Below the pieces are notes generated by a model that saw only the letters and a program-made list of their open reading frames with translations, searched no databases and was not told where the DNA came from. The position numbers were made by a program, and so were the translations under genes. 64,000 nt of DNA from contig CM053248.1 of NCBI GenBank assembly GCA_028583405.1, positions 20,887,139-20,951,138 on the forward strand, in the 5' to 3' direction. This DNA is from Pogonophryne albipinna. Taxonomy: Eukaryota > Chordata > Actinopteri > Perciformes > Artedidraconidae. How positions within the stretch are numbered: position 1 is the stretch's first letter; each line of letters opens with the position of its first letter. Below are positions 1-13,763 of this stretch, one piece after another.

Positions 1-186
1 AAATGTTTGTATACTCAAAGCAAGTGTTGCATCGGTTTATTTATTGACTGCATGTACAGAATATATCTCTGGGGGAAAAGAGGAGGAACAGTTGCAGAGT
101 CCGACAGTCGGATATATGCAGATTTGCGACCTTCGCTTCAAGGCCCGAAATAGGTACTACACACCAACTGCTTTCCCTAGATTACA

Positions 187-4312
<4,126 letters not shown>

Positions 4313-4460
4313 TAGGGCTGGTCAATATATCAACCTCATATCGATATTGCAATATGAGACTAGATACCGTCTTGTATTTTTCCTAATTTTTAATAAGAGT
4401 TGTTGTTTCCTGGTCTTAAACGTTACAATGCAGAAAAGTTAGTTATTTTCTCAACAATTC
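4313..4460 (+). repeat. hAT-type MITE left-end fragment (TAGGGCTGGTCAATAT end)
   Basis: Begins TAGGGCTGGTCAATAT followed by alternating ATCGATAT-like sequence and a GAGACTAGATACCGTC stretch, the layout of a common teleost hAT MITE terminus. No matching right end or 8-bp duplication was found nearby, so this looks like a truncated copy. The right boundary is approximate. Confidence 0.55.
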
Positions 4461-6232
4461 TAGCTGTTAATAGCTTTCAGTTGAAAGTCTACATTGTGCT
4501 AAGTTTACAAAGCTTTGGCCAGTACCAACTACAATTTGAAAATGCAGAGTATCCACCTAATAATTATAGTATTAAATGATTACATTTTTAAGGTATATAT
4601 TTTAAAAGGGGCATTTGTCCCATTTTGTACACTCGGTATCCCAAAGCTGCACTCAGAACCTTTTAACTCCACACTCAATGTTTATTTGTTCTGCTCGGCA
4701 AAAAGCACTTCTGGTCACAGTTGACTCATATTCATTGTAGAGTAATGAGGAAACTCCAATCACCTGTCGCATGGCATTTTCCTGTGTGTGTGTATTTTTC
4801 TAAGGGCAGCGCTATCTTTACCCTTCTGTTGCTCTCCGGGAAGATAATGAAGCGAGTCACGTCATTCACACAGATAAAAAAAGCATATCCCCCAACTTCT
4901 TCAAATCCTGCAGGAACAATTCTTTTTTTTGTCTCAGTCTCTTTTACATGTTGCATTCACATGTCTGCTCGCACGTGGGAATTCCCGCCTGCGAGTCTAT
5001 TTGTGGCCAATGCTCACCTGCTGAGTAAACCTCTGTAGCTGGGGGTTAACAGGGGCAGGACGTCCGAGTGGCAACTTTCCTTCGCGGGCGATTATTGTCA
5101 CATCCCGCCATCATCTCCTCTTAACCTCTGAGGTAAACAGGGTCCCAACAACGGGCACGTACTTCTGGATGATGCACTGGTAACATCCAGTTGGCGGGAG
5201 GCTTTTTACTGGAACAAGGCACCTCATTTTACAAGTGGAAGTCCCAGACACATTTGAGATTTGGAGAGAATCAAAGGAAATGTAACTTCTTCCTCATCCT
5301 CTAAATGTGTCACAGGATGAATTCAGAAATATCTAAAAAGTCCCACTTCCAGCCCTTTACAGATCCGGTTCTGCCAAGATATATTTAATGTAAATCTGTC
5401 GTTTGTGCGTGAACCGTGCTGAGGTTTTTGAACACTTTGTTTTACCCAACTATTCTTGCTTGGAGTGTTCTCGAATACTACGACTCGTAAGCCTTGGAGC
5501 TTCTGTCTCTCTGTCGCAGGTGGTAAACTGCTGGTACACACAGCTGTATGTGACTTCTGGTGTTGCGGTGTTGTGTTCTTTAACCGGGGTTATCCGGGCT
5601 AGTTCGCCACAGTAATCTGTTATCCAGAGATGCTACTGTACGTGGAAGAGGGTCTTTTGTTGCTGTCGGGTGGGGTTCGGGGAAGGGTAACTGTGGCTAC
5701 AGCTCCTTGCCCCATGGAAAGTGAAGTTCTCAGTATATTTACACATCTCTAAAGCCTCTGCTAAAGACTGATGACTGTTCATTAAGATGCTCAATTAATT
5801 TCTATAAATATTTTAGATTGCTCAAACTGATTATGTGCAATTGTAATGATGGAAATTCAATAAAAAAAAGAGGTATTTTTACACAACGAGGTCCGTGTCT
5901 GCTTTGTTGTTGCAGTTTGAATTTGTTTGTGGAGCAAAATGTTCATTGTGCTTTCAAAGAACTGGGACGCAAAATGGCGTCCAACTACTTATCCAAATGA
6001 CAGAACTCATAAGGTCAGTAGTGAGGCCAAGACATATTCTTGGAACACTAATTTACGTGGATCAAGTCTTGTGCTAATCCATAAAGTAGCCTACATGTCA
6101 TAATATTTCAACAGAAGTAAAAAACGCCAAACTAATCAGGGATAATTCTGTGGAGTCGTTACATATTTTTACTACATTTTGTGAGGTTTCATCCGACAAC
6201 TGAAGAAAATAATGTCTGAACCAGTGATCAAA
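4461..6232. other. No gene recognised
   Basis: Mixed-composition DNA. The stretch around 4,980-5,160 is richer in G+C than its surroundings, but no reading frame above about 105 codons and no recognised repeat end is present. Confidence 0.55.
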
Positions 6233-6234
6233 TA

Positions 6235-7849
6235 CACTGAACAAAAATATAAATGCAACACTTTTGTTTTTGCTCCCATTTTTCATGAGATGAACTCAAA
6301 GATCTAAAACATTTTCTATATCCACAAAATAACCATTTCTCTCATATTGTTCACAAATCTGAAAAAATCTGTGATAGTGAGCACTTCTCCTTTGCCGAGA
6401 TAATCCATCCCACCTCACAGGTGTGGCATATCAAGATGCTGATTAGACAGCATGATTATTGCACAGGTGTGCCTTAGGCTGGCCACAATAAAAGGCCACT
6501 CTGAAACGTGCAGTTTTGCTTTATTGGGGGGGTCTGGGGGGGGTCTGAAAACCAGTCAGTATCTGGTGTGACCACCATTTGCCTCACGCAGTGCAACACA
6601 TCTCCTTCGCATAGAGTTGATCAGGTTGTTGATTGTGGCCTGTGGAATGTTGGTCCACTCCTCTTCAATGGCTGTGCCAAGTTGCTGGATATTGGCAGGA
6701 ACTGGAACACGCTGTCGTATACGCCGATCCAGAGCATCCCAAACATGCTCAATGGGTGACATGTCCGGTGAGTATGCTGGCCATGCAAGAACTGGGATGT
6801 TTTCAGCCTCCAGGAATTGTGTACAGATCCTTGCAACATGGGGCCGTGCATTATCATGCTGCAACATGAGGTGATGGTCGTGGATGAATGGCACAACAAT
6901 GGGCCTCAGGATCTCGTCACGGTATCTCTGTGCATTCACAATGCCATCAATAAAATGCACCTGTGATCGTTGTCCATAACATACGCCTGCCCATACCATA
7001 ACCCCACCACCACCATGGGCCACTCGATTCACAACATTGACATCAGAAAACCGCTCACCCACACGACGCCACACACGCTGTCTGCCATCTGCCCTGAACA
7101 GTGAAAACCGGGATTCATCCGTGAAGAGAACACCTCTCCAACGTGCCAGACGCCATCGAATGTGAGCATTTGCCCACTCAAGTCGGTTACGACGACGAAC
7201 CGGAGTCAGGTCGAGACCCCGATGAGGACGACGAGCATGCAGATGAGCTTCCCTGAGACGGTTTCTGACAGTTTGTGCAGAAATTCTTTGGTTATGCAAA
7301 CCGATTGTTGCAGCAGCTGTCCGAGTGGCTGATCTCAGACGATCTTGGAGGTGAACATGCTGGATGTGGAGGTCCTGGGCTGGTGTGGTTACACGTGGTC
7401 TGCGGTTGTGAGGCCGGTTGGATGTACTGCCAAATTCTCTGAAACGCCTTTGGAGACGGCTTATGGTAGAGAAATGAATATTCAATTCACGGGCAACAGC
7501 TCTGGTGGACATTCCTGCTGTCAGCATGCCAATTGCACGCTCCCTCAAAACTTGTGACATCTGTGGCATTGTGCTGTGTGATAAAACTGAACATTTTAGA
7601 GTGGCCTTTTATTGTGGCCAGCCTAAGGCACACCTGTGCAATAATCATGCTGTCTAATCAGCATCTTGATATGCCACACCTGTGAGGTGGGATGGATTAT
7701 CTCGGCAAAGGAGAAGTGCTCACTATCACAGATTTTTTCAGATTTGTGAACAATATTTGAGAGAAATGGTTATTTTGTGTATCTTTGAGTTCATCTCATG
7801 TATAATGGGAGCAAAAACAAAAGTGTTGCATTTATATTTTTGTTCAATG
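6235..7849 (-). mobile_element. Complete Tc1-like DNA transposon with long terminal inverted repeats
   Basis: A 1,615-bp element flanked by TA (6233-6234 and 7850-7851), the target duplication used by all Tc1/mariner elements. Both ends read CACTGAACAAAAATAT inwards (one mismatch, CATTG, on the right). The inverted arms run for roughly 260-285 bp (about 6235-6518 and 7590-7849). The right arm lacks about 17 bp found in the left arm near the outer end, and the left arm lacks a few bases near 6340. The single gene occupies nearly all of the interior on the minus strand. A 762-bp internally rearranged relative lies at 47989-48750. Intact gene, matching ends and TA sites suggest a fairly recent insertion. 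Confidence 0.95.
6556..7569 (-). CDS. Tc1-family transposase, DD34E, open over full length
   Basis: Encodes a 337-residue cut-and-paste transposase, the usual length for Tc1-like enzymes (about 340). The N-terminal 110 residues form a paired-like pair of helix-turn-helix DNA-binding modules separated by an AT-hook-like linker (NRRPRVT, about residues 55-61). The catalytic triad is visible: D151 in [10 protein letters not shown]239 in LQHDNARPH and E274 in [12 protein letters not shown], with exactly 34 residues between the second D and E. A glycine-rich box (HGGGGVMVW) lies at about 185-193, as in other Tc1 enzymes. I chose the first ATG, which gives the conserved start MPQMSQ. The frame has no stop, frameshift or missing catalytic residue, so it could be functional; activity is an inference. 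The enzyme would bind the flanking inverted repeats and integrate at TA. Confidence 0.95.
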   Translation of the reverse strand: MPQMSQVLRERAIGMLTAGMSTRAVARELNIHFSTISRLQRRFREFGSTSNRPHNRRPRVTTPAQDLHIQHVHLQDRLRSATRTAAATIGLHNQRISAQTVRNRLREAHLHARRPHRGLDLTPVRRRNRLEWANAHIRWRLARWRGVLFTDESRFSLFRADGRQRVWRRVGERFSDVNVVNRVAHGGGGVMVWAGVCYGQRSQVHFIDGIVNAQRYRDEILRPIVVPFIHDHHLMLQHDNARPHVARICTQFLEAENIPVLAWPAYSPDMSPIEHVWDALDRRIRQRVPVPANIQQLGTAIEEEWTNIPQATINNLINSMRRRCVALREANGGHTRY

Positions 7850-7851
7850 TA

Positions 7852-9800
7852 TGATGCCAAAAACCATATGGATTGAAGTTACTTTTTTAATAAATGTGTT
7901 AACTGACAATTTAATTGGCCAAAGTAGCAAAGTTTTATCCTTGTTGTCCATTCTGTCAGTATTTTTTTTCTTTGTTACTAAATTGGCAATTATTCGTTGA
8001 TTTGCAGCTCAAAAGAAGTGTAGAAAATCAGGCAAAAATTCTGTTTAAAATAAAATTCTGAAGCATTTAAGTGACTTGTTAACTGTATGAAACAGGTTCC
8101 ATAAACATGTTGAAATGTATTCATGTAAATGCTTTTCTTATGTAAATTATACTTTTCAAATTTGGCCTAATTTTTTCTTTGCGTTTAGATGTGTTCGGGT
8201 CTGCATATCACCAAATAGGTTGCTGGGTTTTCTTTCTGTCTTTTTATTGGCCAGGGACAGATGTGTGATTGGACCCCCGACAAAGCAAACTACCTGTTAC
8301 CCTTGGTTTCTCACACACCACCTGCTCTGACACAGTGTGATTTGACGCACATCCCTCCTCCTCTGAAGTCAATTCTTAGACTCAGACTTTTATGTCTGGA
8401 GGGGGATATTCTTAGATCTATGCTGTACCACACAACGTCTTCCTTCCTTTCAGGACCATCTCTCAGACTTCAGAGAGCAAAGGTAATCATACAGTTTGGA
8501 AAATCCCTATCCTGCCTTCTTGGAAGGTAAAATCAAATCTGTAGACTTAAGCAAATCAGACCATGATTGAGAGGTGCACCTCTCAAGGCTAAGGTCAGGG
8601 ATCAGGAGATGTTGTGTTTATTTAAAAAAAAAAAAAAACTGTCTTGCATGCTCCAACAATGTGTTTTCTCCTTGATCCCTTTAACATAATTTGAGCATCG
8701 CCTTCTTTTACTGCAGAGCCCTCTGTGTTCACCATTACCTTATTTTAAGTTGCACTTTAAAGGCTGTATCATTAATGTTGTAGTGCACCCAACCTGTGCA
8801 GCCTGTTGCAAATGTAAGATGTTTTTTTTCCGCCTTTTAGCTTTCTTAATTCACCGTACGATATTTTTCATCCATAAATGTTGACCTGTTGTTTCTGTGT
8901 CGAAGACGCCATTTGCCAGTATTGCATTTATAATTGAAATTATTATGTTTATAATTATAAATATTTATTTATTAATTATCCACGTAATTAATTGAAAATC
9001 AGAATGTTGGGTTTATTAATTGATCTTTAGATTATTCACAAACGTTATTTTTAATGTAAACAACCCTTTAATAACTGCATTAGTGATTGCATTCATTGGG
9101 GATTGTTGTTATTGTTTTTTTTTGATAACCTTATGAACGCTTACTGACCTTCATGTATTGCATCAGTCATAGGTATAATGGGAGTGAATAGGGGCTTACG
9201 GTCTGCAATGCACCGGCTAACTTGACTTGTACACAAACCCTCACATTTGCTCTATATTTCTCATCCTTGATCAAGAACCTTCAAGATACAGTTTGTGAGA
9301 AAGTCCGGACAGAATCAGTTGAGGTATAAATACTGTTATCGGTGTTAACCACCCTTTTCATGATGACTTTGACTGCACATTCAATCAAACTGTCCGTGTG
9401 CTAACCAATGTCCAATTTCATTCAAGTAAATTTATTTATTTATTGTCCACCACTGACCACTGCATCATTTGGATGTAGTTTATTTTAACTGAATCCACAT
9501 ACAGTACACCATCCCAACAAATATACTACTTGGACATTGAAGGCCATCACTGGCACACCTTGGGCAATCATTTTACTCCTTTTGTTTTTGTTGCTTTTAC
9601 ACACAAATGTGTCTAGATTTTTGGCAAAGATAAATATCACTATTGACCTTTGAACCACCACAAATTCCTGTTGACTTCCTTTAACAAGAACGTTTTTTAT
9701 TATATTGCTCCCACTCACTTTAGTGCTTTCAGTTCTCTGTAAAATTATAAAATTACTTTTATATCTGTTTTTGAGGTTGTGATTACAGATTGGGCCTAAA
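7852..9800. other. No gene recognised; AT-rich
   Basis: AT-rich DNA with short homopolymer runs (for example a run of A near 8626) and a locally very AT-rich block at about 8930-9070. No reading frame above 90 codons and no element ends seen. Confidence 0.6.
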
Positions 9801-10310
9801 TTAAAGTGGACCTATTATGCTATATTGGAAAAATATATTGTAGGGCCATGCCTATACAAAACATGTCAGTGAAGTTTTTTGCTTAAAATACCAAACGGTT
9901 CACCCATTGTAGCCATGCCTCATACTGCTCATACCCCTCTTTTGCAGCCCTGTTAGAGAAACGCGGATTTTGGGTCCTTAGCTTGACGGAAAAAAAAGAG
10001 GAGGCAGAGCTAATGCCTGATCAGAATTCTACCGGAGATAAAGTTAAATTCTGCTGTGATAAAACGCCATCCTGTTCTAAACCACATCAAAGATTATTTC
10101 TGAAACAGTTTGGAGCTCAAATACTTTTTCTCTTGCAGGTTTATCACAAGATGAGTTCCTTTTTTTATTTCCTGCTTTTTAAACACATGTGCTCTCCAGT
10201 ACAGGTTAGCTCTGAGTGTTAGTGAGGCTTGCTAATGTAAACAAAGACGAGATTACTTCCAAAACACGTCAGGCATTGTTTCTGATAGCAACTTTCTGTG
10301 GGGTATTTTC

Positions 10311-10905
10311 CAGAGGTGTGGACTCGAGTCACATGACTTGGACTCGAGTCAGACTCGAGTCACAAATTTGATGACTTGAGACTCGACTTGACAACATCAC
10401 AAAACACTTGCGACTCGACTTGGACTTGAACACCAATGACTCGGGACTTGACTTGGACTTGAGCCTTCTGACTTGAGGTGACTTGATACTTTAATTCAGA
10501 GGTCTCCAACACGCCGATCGCGAGCTGCCGTTAGAAGAGCAGACTCCCGTCGGGGAGAGCAGCATCTTCAGCCGCTCCTACTCTTGCTGAGAATCCTTGC
10601 AGGCAGGGGCGGGTCTTTATTTAGCTGGGCCACCATGTGGCCAATCATATGCGAGGACACACTAGGATCATACCATTATGTGAAAGAAGGGTGGGGGGCA
10701 CAGCATGTATAGTGGTACAGGCCAGCTGCACAGAGCGACGGGGAGACGGATTTAAATGCAAGCGCGTCGGAAAAAGTCAAGAAATGAGCGAAAATCGAAA
10801 AAAGAAGCAGCATCTGGCTGCTTTTCAATGATATTGGAGAAAGCAAAGCTGAGTGCAGGATTTGTAAAATGAAAATAACCTTCAGAGCAGGGTTTTTTTT
10901 TTGGA
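10311..10905 (+). repeat. Left arm of 1.8-kb fold-back element
   Basis: Reads into the element as CAGAGGTGTGG and stops in a run of T followed by GG at the junction with the unique interior. Its reverse complement is 11521-12115. Confidence 0.75.
10784..10880 (+). pseudogene. BED zinc-finger start of a hAT transposase (arm copy 1)
   Basis: A frame beginning ATGAGCGAAAAT runs for 15 codons and stops, but one base later the other frame encodes IWLLFNDIGESK followed by ECRICKMKIT. The W, F and C-x2-C spacing is that of the first half of a BED zinc finger, the DNA-binding module at the N terminus of many hAT transposases. Removing one A from the A-run near 10799-10804 would join the two frames, so this is a frameshifted first exon. 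The histidine half of the finger is missing because the arm ends in a T-run. The same lesion is present in the opposite arm. Confidence 0.55.
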
Positions 10906-11339
10906 GGTTCCCTGGTGTTGTTGCGGGAGCTGCTGCACTAGCTAACGCTCCACTAGCTAACGCTACATTAGCAAAACAAACGCTAATTTCTTTTGCAAAA
11001 GGTGCAGCGGGCTTCAAACACGTTCCCCTCCACTGGTTTCAACCAAGCACTAAATTAGATGTTTTCCAACCAAATACGGTTGAACTGACACTTCCCCATA
11101 TTAATTTGTAAGTAGATTCGAAGATAGGCTACATGAGCTGAAGCTTGGTTGCTAGGTTACTAGCTGGGTGTTCTCCAATAAGGGGCCGGGGGAAACAAAG
11201 TTAGTGATTACTGGTTCCATGTTGATTTAATTCAATACAAATTGTTGGGGGGAACTGAAAGGCTATTACCGTACTGGTTACTTTGCAGCCCGGACATTTC
11301 CCCCAAAACACATTTAGACGCTATCGCAACACAGAAGTA

Positions 11340-11461
11340 CCTTTCAAATCCGATAATTTTTAAGACCTTCTAAATCATATTTAAGACCTTTTTAAGGCCT
11401 TAAATTCAGATTATCAAATTTAAGACTTTTTAAGACTTGTTAAGACCCCGCGGGAACCCTG
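11340..11461 (-). repeat. hAT terminal fragment rich in AAGACCT motifs
   Basis: Several copies of TTTAAGACCTT-like motifs end in GCGGGAACCCTG, so the end reads CAGGGTTCCCGCGGGG inwards from the right. A related end in the other orientation is at 17597-17700. Its partner end is not visible. Confidence 0.5.
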
Positions 11462-11520
11462 AATGTAACTTTTTTAATTGTCTGAACTTCTCCCACCTCT
11501 GACAATAAATCCTGAGTGGT

Positions 11521-12115
11521 TACCAAAAAAAAACCCTGCTCTGGAGGTTATTTTCATTTTACAAATCCTGCACTCAGCTTTGCTTTCTCCAATTTCATTG
11601 AAAAGCAGCCAGATGCTGCTTCTTTTTTCGGTTTTCGCTCATTTCTTGACTTTTTCCGACGCGCTTGCATTTAAATCCGGCTCCCCGTCGCTCTGTGCAG
11701 CTGGCCTGTACCACTACACATGCTGTGCCCCCCACCCTTCTTTCACATAATGGTATGATCCTAGTGTGTCCTCGCATATGATTGGCCGCATGGTGGCCCA
11801 GCTAAATAAAGACCCGCCCCTGCCTGCAAGGATTCTCAGCAAGAGTAGGAGCGGCTGAAGATGCTGCTCTCCCCGACGGGAGTCTGCTCTTCTAGCGGCA
11901 TCTCCCGATCGGCGTGTTGGAGACCTCTGAATTAAAGTATCAAGTCACCTCAAGTCAGAAGGCTCAAGTCCAAGTCAAGTCCCGAGTCATTGGTGTTCAA
12001 GTCCAAGTCGAGTCGCAAGTGTTTTGTGATTTTGTCAAGTCGAGTCTCAAGTCATCAAATTTGTGACTCGAGTCTGACTCGAGTCCAAGTCATGTGACTC
12101 GAGTCCACACCTCTG
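11521..12115 (-). repeat. Right arm of 1.8-kb fold-back element
   Basis: Reverse complement of 10311-10905 with only scattered substitutions by eye, for example an inserted CATCTC-like difference near 11898-11905. Confidence 0.75.
11546..11642 (-). pseudogene. BED zinc-finger start of a hAT transposase (arm copy 2)
   Basis: The mirror copy of the remnant at 10784-10880, read on the minus strand from ATGAGCGAAAAC. It has the same one-base frame break in its A-run and ends at the same point of the finger. Sharing the lesion shows that the two arms come from one already broken copy or have been homogenised. Confidence 0.55.
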
Positions 12116-12479
12116 CTAAACACACTACAGAGCCCATTCCGTGTCCTGTTATTGTTTACTTCCTCTCTGCCTTCTTCTGGTGATTTATCTGACGTCCCGC
12201 GCCCCGTCTTTTAACCTCTTTTCCTTTCTCTTTCTTGATCCTCCTTAGCAACCTTCATTATAGTCCTTGACAGTGGTCTGTACTGTGTTAACAACGTGTC
12301 ACATGTTAAGAATTTACAATCAGAATCGAGTATTCAACTAAGCCGTGTAATACAAGTTGTCAGTAGCCTTAAGGGCCTACACAGTTGTTATGCTATACCA
12401 CATTGCCCTTCACTGGATGTATAATGAGCTGCACTAAACTACATTTTAGCATTTAAAACACCTACCCATTCTTTTGCGG

Positions 12480-12627
12480 TTATTTTGGTGAAAGTAACTC
12501 AAAAGTAACTAAAAGGTAGTGTAACTCATTACATTTCAGAGACATTAATATTGTCAAGTAACTTATTACTTTCAAAAGACAGTAATATGTAATATATTAC
12601 ATTTTGGAAGTAACTTGCCCAACACTG
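12480..12627 (-). repeat. hAT end fragment (CAGTGTTGGGCAAGTTAC type)
   Basis: Read from the right it starts CAGTGTTGGGCAAGTT and continues with repeated AGTAACT / TTACT motifs, as in the element at 50568-51248. Only this end is recognisable; it lies inside the TTAA-site MITE. Confidence 0.55.
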
Positions 12628-12693
12628 CTGGGGACACATATTTATGTATAAAAGACATCACAAAGTGCATTTTGCATGATAGGTCCCCTTTAA

Positions 12694-13415
12694 CTAACAG
12701 CAGCCACACCTGTTAAATCAATAAACATATACTGTGGGATGTGTTGCTTTCCTGCTGCTGTGACTTCCTTTTAAAACTTATTTTCCCCCCTACGCCTCTA
12801 GACTAGTTCCCAACTCAAATTGTTTTTCTTCGATGGAGTCTATTTATCAAGTCATATTGATATTTCACAAACTATTCATGTTGCCGGTTTTGTGGCGTTT
12901 CTACGTCTTTACCAGCAGGAGACTCCTCGCTGCACGCCTGCCATGCTGCTGCTGCTGCTGCTGCTGGTTTGAATTTCAGAATATAAGCTAAGACTGGCTC
13001 CCCATACTGACAGCTGATGATCTCATGGAAACTTTGCTCAGAAGCGCACTTAAAAACTGGAAAATGATTTATAATGAAATGCAGCCCCTGAGTTTTTTGG
13101 GGGGGAGGTGAGTTTCGGCAATGGATTCGGGGCACGAGCGGGGAGTATTTTTATTCATTAGACCTTTGACATTTATGTTTCCAAGTAACCCAAAGCAGTA
13201 ATTACATCCTGTCATGTCCAGCAGCAGAATGTCTTTTATGTTGTTATACTTGAGGTGGAAAAAAAGAGCTCCTGCAGACATGTGGGGCCTTAATGCATGC
13301 TTTACCTCTGGAGCTAGCAGTAAATATCAAGCACGCTAACCCCCTCCTTTTTATGACAGAGCGTTGGAAAATAAAAGCCACTCAGTGTCAAACTGTGTGA
13401 CTGACAGGTCGATAT
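12694..13415. other. No gene recognised; contains a (CTG)7 tract
   Basis: A pure CTG repeat lies at about 12945-12966. On the minus strand it reads as a poly-alanine run within an 87-codon frame, which I regard as chance. Nothing else recognised. Confidence 0.55.
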
Positions 13416-13759
13416 AGGGGCCCTATTATGCTTTTTGTGTTTTCCCTTTCCTGTAGTGCTTGAAAATGTTCTGCAAATGAAAAATCCTAAAGTTTCCTCC
13501 AGATACACATTCCCCCCCTGCCTAATAATACATAACTATATGACACTCGCACTTCTATTGGCTAGCTTTCCAACACATTGTACGTGGTAGGCTAAGGGGC
13601 CGGACATTTCTAAGAGGTTGACCAATCACAACAGAGCCGGCCAGCTAACCAATCAGAGCAGACTGGGCTCTGGTTTCAGACAGAGGGTGAAAAGAGGTGC
13701 TGCCGCACAGGCAGTATGAGAACAATAAAGAGCTGTTTGAACATTAGAGCATGTCCCCT
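13416..13759. mobile_element. MITE with AGGGGCCCTATTATGC end
   Basis: The left end is AGGGGCCCTATTATGC and the right end runs ...CATGTCCCCT followed by TTAA (13760-13763). The interior (about 13560-13745) is closely similar, in reverse orientation, to 49800-49990, including a stretch reading GACCAATCACAACAGAGCC. The left TTAA is not intact. Non-coding. Confidence 0.6.
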
Positions 13760-13763
13760 TTAA

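Larger units (their letters stand above)
10311..12115. mobile_element. hAT-like fold-back element with ~595-bp inverted arms
   Basis: Starts CAGAGGTGTGGACTCG and ends with its reverse complement. The left arm (10311-10905) and right arm (11521-12115) are the same length and nearly identical by eye. Around 615 bp of unrelated sequence lies between them. The outer 180 bp of each arm is built from repeated GACTCGAGTC / GACTTGA motifs. Inside each arm is the start of a BED-finger transposase gene (see 10784-10880 and 11546-11642). No 8-bp duplication is visible at the outer edges (GTATTTTC versus CTAAACAC). The structure suggests that two copies of the 5' end of an autonomous hAT element were joined head to head. 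Confidence 0.7.
9805..12689. mobile_element. TTAA-site MITE, interrupted by later insertions
   Basis: The two ends are AGTGGACCTATTATGC (left) and, reversed, AGGGGACCTATCATGC (right), each next to TTAA (9801-9804 and 12690-12693). TTAA duplication is typical of piggyBac and Kolobok elements; which superfamily this belongs to cannot be decided from ends alone. There is no transposase. Its body is split by the fold-back element at 10311-12115 and by hAT-like sequence ending at 12627. A short reading frame at 9983-10222 has no recognisable motif. Related sequences occur at 13416-13759 and, inverted, at about 49739-50100. Confidence 0.6.

Noticed and set aside
10311..12115. CRISPR-like array suggested by repeated GACTCGAGTC motifs
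   Set aside because: Motifs are irregularly spaced, palindromic parts of a hAT end in a vertebrate genome; no spacer architecture.
12872..13135. 87-codon frame with poly-alanine
   Set aside because: The alanine run is the CTG repeat on the opposite strand; no other protein-like feature.
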